Shown one piece after another: positions 19,189-27,757 of a stretch of DNA of 64,000 bases. Position 1 is the stretch's first letter; every line of letters starts with the position of its first letter. The DNA is from Rahnella inusitata_A. Lineage in GTDB: Bacteria > Pseudomonadota > Gammaproteobacteria > Enterobacterales > Enterobacteriaceae. The notes beneath the pieces are model-generated. The model did not search any database. It worked only from the letters and a program-made list of their open reading frames with translations, and was not told the DNA's origin. The DNA lies in the NCBI RefSeq assembly GCF_965118895.1, contig NZ_CBCPJJ010000008.1, positions 437,801-501,800 on the forward strand, read 5' to 3'. The translations under genes were made by a program, and so were the position numbers.

Positions 19189-19908
19189 TTATTTCTTCTG
19201 ATCGGTCAGATCACCGGGCATGGTGCCCTGCATGCTGTGCCAAATCTCACCGCTCTGACGGCCATAATTGCGGACACAATCGACAATCTGCTCATAACTT
19301 TTTTCGTGGCAGATATCTGACAATTTTTTGTAGAACGCGATCGCCAGTTTGCGGGCTTCCGGATTAGAGAAGTAATAACGCCCGACGCGCTGATACAACC
19401 CGCGCAGGCCATTGATAATCAACCCATAAATTGGGTTGCCGGAGGCAAAAGCCAGACCACGGAAAATATCGTAATCGAGCAGCATAAAGGCTTCAGCGTT
19501 ATCTTCCACCTCAGTGGCCGTCGCGAGCACTTTCTGCGTTTCATCCGGATTGGTACGCATCGCTTTGCGGATGAAAATCGTCGCGATATTAGTACGTACG
19601 GAAAGCAGATTGTCGATCAGCTGCGGTACGCTGTCGTGATCAAGGCGAGCCAGCGTTTCCAAAATATTTAAACCGGAGGTTTCCCAAAAGTTGTTCACTT
19701 TCGTCGGTTTACCGTGCTGAATGGTCAACCAGCCGTCGCGGGAAAGGCGCTGTAATACTTCACGTAAGGTAGTACGGGTTACCCCAATGAGTTCTGAAAG
19801 TTCTCTTTCAGCCGGTAGAATTGAACCGGGCGGGAACCGACTGTTCCAGATGCTTTCGATGATATACTCTTCGGCAAAACCGGCAGGACTTTGTGCCTTA
19901 ATAACCAT
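19189..19908 (-). CDS. fadR: Fatty acid metabolism regulator FadR
   Basis: GntR-family regulator that represses fatty acid degradation (fad) and activates fabA/fabB; long-chain acyl-CoA releases it from DNA. The 239 residues, the same length as E. coli, have the winged-helix domain at 1-75 (PPGSILPAERELSELIGVTRTTLREVLQRL, with the recognition helix TRTTLREV) and the C-terminal all-helical acyl-CoA domain. It is divergent from nhaB, as in E. coli. Confidence 0.96.
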   Translation of the reverse strand: MVIKAQSPAGFAEEYIIESIWNSRFPPGSILPAERELSELIGVTRTTLREVLQRLSRDGWLTIQHGKPTKVNNFWETSGLNILETLARLDHDSVPQLIDNLLSVRTNIATIFIRKAMRTNPDETQKVLATATEVEDNAEAFMLLDYDIFRGLAFASGNPIYGLIINGLRGLYQRVGRYYFSNPEARKLAIAFYKKLSDICHEKSYEQIVDCVRNYGRQSGEIWHSMQGTMPGDLTDQKK

Positions 19909-20150
19909 GTGTTTGTCGTTCCGTTTGGGGCATTTATTGGGGATAAAGTTACGCTCATCATACCAGATGAAAATCCCGTGTTACAGGGCACGCAGGCAGG
20001 CTAATGTTGAAACTGTGCCGGGGTTGGCATAATTTCAAATTTATGAACAACTTAATGCGGTCAATAATCTGGTAACGGCAATAATGAGATTAACTTCATA
20101 CGTTTAACAAATTGAAATATAAAAGATAATAACAGGAGTCTTTGGGAAAT

Positions 20151-21701
20151 ATGGAAACTACGTTCACGCGCGCATTTGTAAAAAACTTTCTGGGGCAATC
20201 GCCCAACTGGTACAAAATCACCATTCTGGCGTTTCTGGTCATAAATCCGCTGGTATTCTTTCTGGTCAGCCCTTTTCTGGCAGGCTGGATGCTGGTGGTG
20301 GAATTCATTTTCACGCTGGGCATGGCGCTGAAATGCTACCCGCTACAGCCGGGTGGTTTGCTGGCCATTGAAGCCGTGATGATGGGCATGACCAGCGCGG
20401 AGCGTATCCGCGAGGAGATTTCCGCCAATCTGGAAGTGATCCTGCTGCTGATTTTCATGGTGGCCGGTATCTACTTCATGAAGCAGTTGCTGCTGTACGT
20501 TTTCACCAAGCTTCTGTTAAATCTGCGTAATAAGATCGCTCTCTCGCTGGCTTTTTGCTTCGCCGCAGCATTTCTCTCGGCTTTCCTCGATGCACTGACG
20601 GTCATTGCCGTCGTGATCAGCGTCTCCGTGGGTTTCTATTCGATTTACCACAACGTGGCATCGAACCGTGACGATGACACTGATATCAACGATGACAGCT
20701 CATTTACCGGCAATCAGCAGCATCAGGCGATCCTCGAGCAGTTCCGCGCCTTCCTGCGCAGCCTGATGATGCACGCCGGCGTCGGCACGGCGCTGGGCGG
20801 CGTGATGACCATGGTGGGAGAACCGCAGAATCTTATCATCGCTAAAAGCGCCGGATGGCAGTTCGCAGACTTCTTCATCCGTATGTCGCCAGTCACCGTG
20901 CCGGTCTTTATATGTGGTTTTCTGGTATGTGTGCTGGTTGAGCGTTTTCGCTGGTTTGGCTACGGTGCACAGCTGCCGCAGCCGGTGTTTGAAGTACTGA
21001 AAAAGTTCGATCAGAAAAACAGTCAAAACAGCACAAGGCAGGAGCGCATCAAACTGGCGGTGCAGGCCGTTATCGGCGTGTGGCTGATTGTTGCGCTGGC
21101 GTTACATCTGGCTGAAGTGGGTCTGATTGGCCTTTCGGTGATCATCTTTGCGACGGCGTTCTGCGGTGTAACTGATGAGCACGCTATTGGTAAAGCTTTC
21201 CAGGAATCTCTGCCGTTTACTGCCTTGCTGACCGTGTTCTTTGCCGTCGTGGCGGTGATTATCGAACAGCACCTGTTCAGCCCGATTATTCACTTTGTGC
21301 TTCAGTCAGCGCCTTCGCATCAGCTGTCGCTGTTCTATTTATTCAACGGATTGCTGTCTGCGGTTTCTGATAACGTTTTCGTCGGGACGGTGTACATCAA
21401 CGAAGCTAAGGCAGCACTGCAAAGTGGCGCTATCGATCTCAAACAGTTTGAATTGCTGGCGGTAGCGATCAACACCGGTACCAATTTGCCCTCGGTCGCG
21501 ACCCCTAATGGTCAGGCCGCCTTCCTGTTCCTGTTGACCTCCGCGCTTGCGCCGCTGATCCGTCTTTCCTATGGACGGATGGTGTGGATGGCGCTGCCGT
21601 ACACCGTGGTGATGACGCTGGTCGGCCTGCTGTGCGTACAGTTTCTCCTGCCGGATATGACTCAGTGGTATATGGATATGGGATGGATCGCCCTTCCCTG
21701 A
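20151..21701 (+). CDS. nhaB: Na+/H+ antiporter NhaB
   Basis: Inner-membrane electrogenic antiporter for sodium tolerance. The 516-residue protein has about 12 transmembrane segments and close family identity, for example MMHAGVGTALGGVMTMVGEPQNL and AINTGTNLPSVATPNGQAAF. The ATG at 20151 follows AACAGGAG by about 12 bp; an in-frame TTG three codons earlier is less likely. The fadR-nhaB-dsbB order is the E. coli order. Confidence 0.95.
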   Translation: METTFTRAFVKNFLGQSPNWYKITILAFLVINPLVFFLVSPFLAGWMLVVEFIFTLGMALKCYPLQPGGLLAIEAVMMGMTSAERIREEISANLEVILLLIFMVAGIYFMKQLLLYVFTKLLLNLRNKIALSLAFCFAAAFLSAFLDALTVIAVVISVSVGFYSIYHNVASNRDDDTDINDDSSFTGNQQHQAILEQFRAFLRSLMMHAGVGTALGGVMTMVGEPQNLIIAKSAGWQFADFFIRMSPVTVPVFICGFLVCVLVERFRWFGYGAQLPQPVFEVLKKFDQKNSQNSTRQERIKLAVQAVIGVWLIVALALHLAEVGLIGLSVIIFATAFCGVTDEHAIGKAFQESLPFTALLTVFFAVVAVIIEQHLFSPIIHFVLQSAPSHQLSLFYLFNGLLSAVSDNVFVGTVYINEAKAALQSGAIDLKQFELLAVAINTGTNLPSVATPNGQAAFLFLLTSALAPLIRLSYGRMVWMALPYTVVMTLVGLLCVQFLLPDMTQWYMDMGWIALP

Positions 21702-21720
21702 ATAGCAGGATTAACACCCG

Positions 21721-21760
21721 AGGAAATTTTCTGCTGGAGATGCCTTTTAGAAAATTTCCT
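21721..21760. repeat. 12-bp perfect inverted repeat between nhaB and dsbB
   Basis: AGGAAATTTTCT (21721-21732) and AGAAAATTTCCT (21749-21760) with a 16-nt loop, 19 bp after the nhaB stop. There is no T run, so it may be a 3' stabilising hairpin or a protein-binding dyad rather than a normal terminator. Confidence 0.7.
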
Positions 21761-21882
21761 AATTTAAAGTCGAATTATCCGATTTAAGAAAATATTTACT
21801 TAAATTTCATTTGTACAGGCTGGCAGCACAGTCCAATTGGTTTACACTGCGTCTCAGTAGCTAACTGCAGGGAAAAATTTCT

Positions 21883-22413
21883 ATGTTGCAATATCTTAAC
21901 CGCTGCTCACAGGGACGCGGTGCCTGGCTTCTGATGGCACTGACTGCGTTAATCCTTGAGCTGGTTGCGTTGTATTTTCAACACGTGATGTTACTTAAGC
22001 CATGCGTAATGTGCATTTATGAGCGTTGTGCCTTGCTGGGTATTTTGGGTGCAGGGCTGGTGGGGGCGATCGCGCCATCGACCTGGTTGCGTTACGCCGG
22101 TATTTTGATCTGGCTATACAGCGCTTACGAAGGGATCCGCCTGTCATGGGAACATACCATGATCCAGCTTCATCCCTCTCCGTTTGCGACCTGCGATTTC
22201 GCCGCACGTTTCCCGACCTGGCTGCCGCTGGATAAATGGTTCCCGGGGATGTTTGTGGCTACCGGTGATTGCGCAGAGAAGCAGTGGGAATTCCTGTCCC
22301 TCGGCATGCCGCAGTGGCTGGTCGTGGTGTTCAGCGTCTTCATGGTGATCGGTGTGCTGGTTCTGCTGGCTCAGTTCGTGAAACCAAAACGCCGCGATTT
22401 GTTCGGCCGCTGA
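21883..22413 (+). CDS. dsbB: Disulfide bond formation protein DsbB
   Basis: Inner-membrane quinone reductase that re-oxidises periplasmic DsbA. The 176-residue protein has four transmembrane helices and the four essential cysteines at 41/44 (KPCVMCIYERC) and 104/130 (FATCDF, TGDCAEK), the same numbering as E. coli. Phosphatase PhoA, encoded at 49 kb, is a classic client of this pathway. It is closed by a terminator at 22433. Confidence 0.96.
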   Translation: MLQYLNRCSQGRGAWLLMALTALILELVALYFQHVMLLKPCVMCIYERCALLGILGAGLVGAIAPSTWLRYAGILIWLYSAYEGIRLSWEHTMIQLHPSPFATCDFAARFPTWLPLDKWFPGMFVATGDCAEKQWEFLSLGMPQWLVVVFSVFMVIGVLVLLAQFVKPKRRDLFGR

Positions 22414-22432
22414 TTCAGCAATTTTTATGACT

Positions 22433-22455
22433 AAGCGCCTGCGGGCGCTTTTTTA
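22433..22455. terminator. dsbB terminator
   Basis: AGCGCC-TGCG-GGCGCT with six T on the right. It overlaps the last bases of the convergent DUF998 gene by 3 bp. Confidence 0.8.
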
Positions 22456-23112
22456 TTCCTGAATTTTCATAAACAGCCAGAAACCCGTCACAACCTGCCA
22501 GCCTGTAATGGTGTACACCGACATCCTTTCAATCATGCCCACCGGCAAAACGTCCAGCGATATCATGAACATGCTGACCAGCCCGACGACGCCCAGCATC
22601 AGGCTAAGCCACGAAAATCCACGCCATCCGGCGCTGTTACGCTTCATCCAGGCAATCGACAGCAGGCACAGGTTCCCGCCGCCTATCGCCATCACCGCAC
22701 CGGTCTGATGCAATGTTACCCCGCCAGTCCCCCCACCGCTGTGGAACAACGCAATCATCACGCCGCCCATCCCGTGCAGCAGGCCAAACAGCAGAAACAG
22801 CGATTGCCCCTGTTCATTAAAAACCCGGCGTAATAACACGCAGGCGATAAAGAACAAAAGTCCTTCAATCGCGAAACCGCTGTTCATCAGCATATGCAGC
22901 GGCGAACAGATAGCGCGGCCATCCGCAGTTGGCCCGCAGGATGCAATCCCTAAATCGCTGATGTAGTTCTGACGATAAGAATAATCAGGCTCATGCCACG
23001 CCAGTGCGCTGATTTTCTCCGCCAGCAAATACTGTAATCCGCCCAGTGTGAAACACAGCGCGCCCCCTTTTTGCCAACCCGAGAGTGTCCGCATTCGAAA
23101 TATTCCTTTCAT
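22453..23112 (-). CDS. DUF998-type integral membrane protein
   Basis: A 219-residue hydrophobic protein with about six transmembrane segments. The motif YRQNYISDLGIASCGP, after helix 1, and HMLMNSGFAIEGLLFF fit the DUF998 family, whose biochemical role is not known. A second start, MRTLSG, lies six codons downstream. It is convergent with dsbB and probably a single-gene unit, since a strong hairpin lies just upstream at 23161-23216. Confidence 0.7.
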   Translation of the reverse strand: MKGIFRMRTLSGWQKGGALCFTLGGLQYLLAEKISALAWHEPDYSYRQNYISDLGIASCGPTADGRAICSPLHMLMNSGFAIEGLLFFIACVLLRRVFNEQGQSLFLLFGLLHGMGGVMIALFHSGGGTGGVTLHQTGAVMAIGGGNLCLLSIAWMKRNSAGWRGFSWLSLMLGVVGLVSMFMISLDVLPVGMIERMSVYTITGWQVVTGFWLFMKIQE

Positions 23113-23160
23113 AGATATGCTGTGATTTTAGCGGAAGTTCTCTGGCCCGCCCGCAGGCAC

Positions 23161-23216
23161 AAAAAAAAGCGTCCAGTTAGCGCTCAGTTTTCCTGAACGC
23201 TAACGGACGCCTTTTT
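23161..23216. terminator. Strong bidirectional terminator-like hairpin
   Basis: GCGTCC-A-GTTAGCG (23169-23182) pairs with CGCTAAC-GGACGC (23198-23210), with eight A on the left and five T on the right. On the minus strand it ends any transcript coming through the binding protein gene at 23467-25044; on the plus strand it can also act. Confidence 0.8.
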
Positions 23217-23466
23217 GATAACTTTGATCAGCCTTCCGTGGGGTGAAACCCTGTGGAATAAATAATGCAGCTTATATGCCAACTCACTGCGGTTCCTTAA
23301 ACCCGTTATTTCTCAGTGCTTTGGCTACAAGCTGCAATATCACAGTTTTGCTTGTTGCACTCTTTATCGACATTTTCTCAACAATATCCCTGCCAGAGTG
23401 CAACGGGGGAAAAATTCAGCGCTGATAAAGAGTGCCACATGGGTGATGCGTGCATTACTGTCAAAA
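23217..23466 (-). other. 3' region of the ABC operon with alternative hairpins
   Basis: Non-coding 250 bp after the second binding-protein gene. GCACTCTTTATC (23357-23368) can pair perfectly with GATAAAGAGTGC (23424-23435). Shifted by three bases, GTTGCACTCT (23354-23363) can instead pair perfectly with AGAGTGCAAC (23395-23404). The two stems exclude each other. Confidence 0.55.
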
Positions 23467-25044
23467 TTACTCTTTGGTAATCGAATCGAGATACAGCTGG
23501 CTACCCGCCACGTTCTGGCTTGCGCCCTTCACGTTATCCCGAATCGCCACCAGCAATTTACTCTGAAGCGCCACCACAAACGGTGAACTGCGTTGCAACT
23601 CGCGCTGTAAGTCTGCATAGAGTGCTTTACGTTTTGTCGGATCGGACTCAGCCGCTGCCGCACGCGTCCGTATGCTGATCTCCGGGATCACCCACTGGAT
23701 GCGCTGCGCCAGAGTTTTCGGTCCGTCGGGCACGTTATACGCAAAGGTGCTGGCGTTGGTATTGGGATCAAGATAATCCGCGCCCCAGTAGGTGAAGATC
23801 GACTGGAATTTATGTGCGCGCATACGGGTCAGTACGTCGCTTTCCACCAGCGGATGCACCACTAAGTTAATATCCGCTTTCGCAAAGCTGGCCTGAAGTG
23901 CCTGTGCAATATCGGAATACGGTGGCTGATTAATAACAATCAAATCGATCTTCGTACCCGGCGCGATACCGCCTTTACTGAGAATTTCCTTCGCTTTCTT
24001 CACGTCATATTTGAATGGCTGATCGTCAATCGCCCCCGCCAGACCGTCCGGCAGGAACGTCTGATGAATGCCGTACTGCCCTTTCAGCAGTTCGGTCGAA
24101 ATCCCCTGATAATCCACCAGCCAGCGCGCCGCTTCCCACAGTGCAGGATTCGCCAGCGCGGGTTGGGTTTTGTCGCCGACATTAAATGCCAGATAGAACA
24201 CCTTGGCTGCCGGGAACTGGGCAACGTGTACGCCCTTCTCTTTTTGCAGCGAGCTGAACTGATCGGCACCTAAATCGTAGGCCACATCTGCATCGCCATT
24301 AAGCACCAGCAGACGACGGGTGGACGGATCGCCGACGTTTTTAAACAGCACGTTTTCCAGCTTCGCCAGCGGTTTAGCATTCGGGTTACGTTTGAAAATC
24401 AGTGCTTCATGCGGCACATAGTTACGCACTTCAAACGCGCCGCTGCCCGCCGAACGTGAACGCAGCCAGCTGTTGCCGAAATCATCCTGATTGACGTTTT
24501 CTTTCAGTAATTTGCTGTCAACAATTCCCGCCACCGGTGCAGACAGAATGCTCAGCACCAGACCGCTGCCGATGTCTGCTGGCCAGCTGAGCTGAACTTT
24601 ATCGTCGCTCAGTTTTTTCAGATTGCCGTCGACGTTTTCCGGCGTCCAGCCCAGTTCACCCAGAATAAACGACGGGCTTTTATTGAGTTTCACCACGCGG
24701 GTAAACGAATAAATCACATCGTCGGCGGTGAGAGGATTGCCGCTGGCAAATTTCTGTCCGCTTTTTAACGTGAAGATCAGGCTATGCCCGTCCGGCCCCG
24801 GCTGCCAGCTGGCGGCGGCATCTGGATCGAGCTGATCAGGGTGTTGACGATTCGATTGCACCAGTTGCTGATAGAGGTTGACCAGATTTCCGGAACTGAC
24901 GGTTTCAAAACTTTCCGCCGGATCCAGGCTGATAATCCCTTCAAGCGAACCGGCCACCACCAGCGTATCCGCCGACGTCGCCGCATCCACGCGGGTTACC
25001 GCCATCATGAGCAGAAATAACAGGGAAGGAACACGTACTTTCAT
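23467..25044 (-). CDS. ABC transporter periplasmic binding protein, family 5 (second copy)
   Basis: A 525-residue Opp/Dpp/Nik-type solute-binding protein with a signal peptide (MKVRVPSLLFLLMMAVTRVDA). It is a clear paralogue of the protein at 28810-30381: both share DTLV..S, SGNPLTADDVI, RVVKLN.SPSFIL and a C-terminal DNVKGA/Y segment. The ATG at 25044 follows TGGAG; an in-frame start 13 codons upstream is less likely. It lies 260 bp beyond the ATPase genes of the same operon, separated by a palindromic repeat, and may supply a second ligand range to the shared permease. Confidence 0.85.
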   Translation of the reverse strand: MKVRVPSLLFLLMMAVTRVDAATSADTLVVAGSLEGIISLDPAESFETVSSGNLVNLYQQLVQSNRQHPDQLDPDAAASWQPGPDGHSLIFTLKSGQKFASGNPLTADDVIYSFTRVVKLNKSPSFILGELGWTPENVDGNLKKLSDDKVQLSWPADIGSGLVLSILSAPVAGIVDSKLLKENVNQDDFGNSWLRSRSAGSGAFEVRNYVPHEALIFKRNPNAKPLAKLENVLFKNVGDPSTRRLLVLNGDADVAYDLGADQFSSLQKEKGVHVAQFPAAKVFYLAFNVGDKTQPALANPALWEAARWLVDYQGISTELLKGQYGIHQTFLPDGLAGAIDDQPFKYDVKKAKEILSKGGIAPGTKIDLIVINQPPYSDIAQALQASFAKADINLVVHPLVESDVLTRMRAHKFQSIFTYWGADYLDPNTNASTFAYNVPDGPKTLAQRIQWVIPEISIRTRAAAAESDPTKRKALYADLQRELQRSSPFVVALQSKLLVAIRDNVKGASQNVAGSQLYLDSITKE

Positions 25045-25184
25045 TGAGGTCGATCTCCACAGGTGAAAAGCCAGTTTTTCCAAGTGTAGAGGTGCAGCGC
25101 CAAGGCCAGAACAATGAAATAAAGCTTTGTATTTTAATAAAATAGATTAAGGAATAAAGGGTGAGTTGCCGCGATCGCTTCTTG

Positions 25185-25280
25185 CCCTCTTGCGAGGGGA
25201 AGGCCGGGATGGGGTGTTGGTTTTATCTGCGGAGTCGTCAGCAATACCCCGATCCAACCTCCCCCTTCGCAGGGGAGGAG
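25185..25280. repeat. Palindromic repeat, copy 1
   Basis: CCCTCTTGCGAGGGGA... and ...CCCCCTTCGCAGGGGAGG with GGGATGGGGT facing ATACCCCGATCC form a long imperfect palindrome. It is the same family as the repeats at 30531, 39979, 56118 and 63811. It begins 23 bp after the stop of the upstream ATPase gene. Confidence 0.7.
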
Positions 25281-25303
25281 CTAAAGGCAAACCCCACCCG
25301 CGT

Positions 25304-25981
25304 TTAGCTCAACACATACCCCTTCGCCATATGCACTGCCCTGTCGCACATGTGATCAATCACATCCGCGTCATGGCTCACCAGCAGCATAGTCAGGTCA
25401 CCACCCGCTTTCAGGTCGTTGAGCAGATTGAGGATTTCTGCCTGCACTGACATATCCAGCGCAGAAGTCGGCTCATCGAGCAACAACAGCTTTGGCTTGA
25501 GCAGCAGCGCGCGGACGATCGCCACGCGCTGACGCTGCCCGCCGGAAAGCTGGTGCGGATAACGGTTCATCAGCGCCGGATCAAGCCCGACCTGCCGGAA
25601 ACCTTCGGCAATTTTCTGTTCAATATCCTGCTCTTTGATGATTTTCAGCGGCTCCGCCAGGGTGCGCAGCAGCTTGTGTTTCGGGTGCAGTGACGCATAC
25701 GGATCCTGAAACACCATCTGCACGTCACGGCGCAGGCTACCGGTGAACGGTTTGCCGGGGTTAACATCGTGACCGAGCAACTTCAGGCCGCCTTCCCACT
25801 GCCCGTTAAGACCGGCCAGCACCCATAGAAGCGATGATTTCCCGCAGCCCGACGGCCCGACCAACCCGAAGCATTCGCCCTTGTTAATGGTCAGATTGAC
25901 GTTATGTACCACGGTGCGGACTTCATGCCCCATGCGGTGCGACACACTGAGCTGATGCAGTTGCGCGATAGCTTCACTCAT
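25304..25981 (-). CDS. ABC transporter ATP-binding protein (DppF/NikE type)
   Basis: A 225-residue nucleotide-binding subunit with Walker A GPSGCGKSS near 40-48, signature LSGGQRQRVAI, Walker B LLLLDEPTSALD and an H-loop SHDADV. It is shorter than most OppF/DppF proteins because the C-terminal peptide-transporter extension is absent. The start at 25981 overlaps the stop of the preceding ATPase gene by 8 bp (ATGAGTGA), indicating translational coupling; a longer upstream frame would overlap that gene by 150 bp and is rejected. Confidence 0.85.
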   Translation of the reverse strand: MSEAIAQLHQLSVSHRMGHEVRTVVHNVNLTINKGECFGLVGPSGCGKSSLLWVLAGLNGQWEGGLKLLGHDVNPGKPFTGSLRRDVQMVFQDPYASLHPKHKLLRTLAEPLKIIKEQDIEQKIAEGFRQVGLDPALMNRYPHQLSGGQRQRVAIVRALLLKPKLLLLDEPTSALDMSVQAEILNLLNDLKAGGDLTMLLVSHDADVIDHMCDRAVHMAKGYVLS

Positions 25982-26879
25982 GGCGAGGCTCCTTTTTAAG
26001 TGAAGCCAGAAGCTCACGATCCAGCACCGGCAGGCGTTCGCCATGGGTGAATTTACTCGGGCGGCAAGACCAGAGAGTATGCGTATACGGATGTGTGGCG
26101 TGCGCCAGTTGATCTGCCGGAAGTTCATCGAGCAGTTCGCCTTTATACATCACCAGCACGCGCTCGCAGTAATGTGCCACCTGCTGCAAATCGTGGCTGA
26201 TCAGAATCAGCCCCATATTGCGCTGTTCTACCAGACGTTCGATTAAACCCAGCACCTGTTCGCGCATGTCGAAATCCAGCGCCGACGTGGGTTCATCGGC
26301 AATCAGCCATTGCGGATCGTTGATCAACGCAATCGCCAGCATCACGCGCTGCCCCATCCCACCGGACAACTGATGCGGATATTGCTGTTGCAAAAACGCC
26401 GGATTTGGCAGACCGACGGCGTTAAGCATGTCTGTCACTTTTTCCTGACGCTCTTTGCGCCCGAGGCGCGTGTGCAGGCGCAGTGGTTCTTCCACCTGCT
26501 TGCCGATTTTCTGCGTTGGATTCAGCGCGTGTTTCGGATCCTGCATCACCATGGAGACACGGTTACCGCGCAGACGGCTCCACTCGCGCTCTTTCAGGGT
26601 CGTCAGATCATTATCGCCCAGCGTCAGTTGCGTCGCGCGCATCTGGCAAGGGGGTGGCAGAAGTCCCATCAGGGCGCGGGCGGTCAGCGATTTACCTGAA
26701 CCAGATTCCCCCACCAGTGCCACGCGTTCCTGTCCCACATTGAGTGACAGCGACTTCACCAGCTCCAGCGGGCGGTCGCCCGGCAGATAGATGGTCAGGT
26801 CTTTGGCAATCAGCCGGTCAGTTTGCAGCGTTTTTTGATGGTTCTGCTGTTGATGGAGAGATTGCGCATCAGTTGCCAT
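25974..26879 (-). CDS. ABC transporter ATP-binding protein (DppD/NikD type)
   Basis: A 301-residue ATPase with Walker A GESGSGKS at about 52, Walker B LIADEPTSALD and the H-loop LISHDLQQV. The signature reads LSGGMGQRV, slightly unusual at the sixth position. A C-terminal segment (HATHPYTHTLWSCRPS) matches the oligopeptide-type extension. The ATG at 26879 overlaps the end of the permease gene by 11 bp and is preferred to one 10 codons upstream. It should pair with the 25304-25981 subunit as a heterodimer. Confidence 0.87.
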   Translation of the reverse strand: MATDAQSLHQQQNHQKTLQTDRLIAKDLTIYLPGDRPLELVKSLSLNVGQERVALVGESGSGKSLTARALMGLLPPPCQMRATQLTLGDNDLTTLKEREWSRLRGNRVSMVMQDPKHALNPTQKIGKQVEEPLRLHTRLGRKERQEKVTDMLNAVGLPNPAFLQQQYPHQLSGGMGQRVMLAIALINDPQWLIADEPTSALDFDMREQVLGLIERLVEQRNMGLILISHDLQQVAHYCERVLVMYKGELLDELPADQLAHATHPYTHTLWSCRPSKFTHGERLPVLDRELLASLKKEPRHE

Positions 26880-27747
26880 GTCGTGGATCCATTTTGTCAC
26901 GCAGGCCATCGCCCAGCAGGTTGAAAGCCAGGCTGGCGAACAGAATCGCTCCGCCTGGTGCGGCGGCGACCCACCACTGATCGAAAATCACTTTACTGCC
27001 CTCGGCAACCATCGAGCCCCATTCGGCGGTCGGTGGCTGAATGCCCATGCCGAGGAAGCCCAGACCGGCAGACGCCAGAATGATGCCACCGAGGCTGAGC
27101 GCCGCACGGACTACAGCGCTTGGCAGGCACAGCGGCAGAATGTGGCCGAACATCAGGCGAAAACCGCCGATGCCCTGCATCCGCGCCGCCGCCAGATAGT
27201 CACTGCGACGCAGCGCCAGTGTTTCCGCCCGTGCCTGACGCGCAAACGGCGGCCAGCTGGTGAAAGCCAGCGCCAGTGCGCCGTTCATCAGGCCGGGACC
27301 GAGGATGGCAACTAACGCCAGCGCCATCACCAGACTCGGCAATGACATCACGATATCCGTCAGACGCATCACAATACGTTCATACCAGCCGCCAATATAT
27401 CCCGCGCTGATGCCGATCAGCATACCGACCGGAATGGTCAGGATCAGAATCAGCGACACCAGCAGCAGCGTCGGACGCGCACCATAGACCACACGGGAAA
27501 ACAGATCGCGGCCAAAGCCGTCAGTCCCCAGCCAGTGCGCCTGTGAAGGCGGCAGCAGGCGCATTTCGATGTGCTGAATGTTTGGGTCAAACGGCGCCAG
27601 CCAGGGTGCCAGCAGCGCGGTCAGTACCAGAATCGCCACCAGCACCGTGCCGATGGTCAGGGCGGTAATACGTCGCGCAGGCTTCCAGACGCGGGTCTCA
27701 GTTTCGGCCTCAACCTGCGTGGTTTGTTCAGGGATCATTTGGGTCAT
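26869..27747 (-). CDS. ABC transporter permease (DppC/NikC type)
   Basis: A 292-residue inner-membrane permease with about six transmembrane helices. The first helix is preceded by a long polar N-terminus. The family pattern LGTDGFGRDLFSRVVYGAR appears near residue 75, and the EAA loop near ARAETLALRRSDYLAAARMQG (coupling helix). It is separated from the other permease by 10 bp and overlaps the next gene, so it is a core member of this importer operon. Confidence 0.88.
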   Translation of the reverse strand: MTQMIPEQTTQVEAETETRVWKPARRITALTIGTVLVAILVLTALLAPWLAPFDPNIQHIEMRLLPPSQAHWLGTDGFGRDLFSRVVYGARPTLLLVSLILILTIPVGMLIGISAGYIGGWYERIVMRLTDIVMSLPSLVMALALVAILGPGLMNGALALAFTSWPPFARQARAETLALRRSDYLAAARMQGIGGFRLMFGHILPLCLPSAVVRAALSLGGIILASAGLGFLGMGIQPPTAEWGSMVAEGSKVIFDQWWVAAAPGGAILFASLAFNLLGDGLRDKMDPRHGN

Positions 27748-27757
27748 AGTCAGGCCA

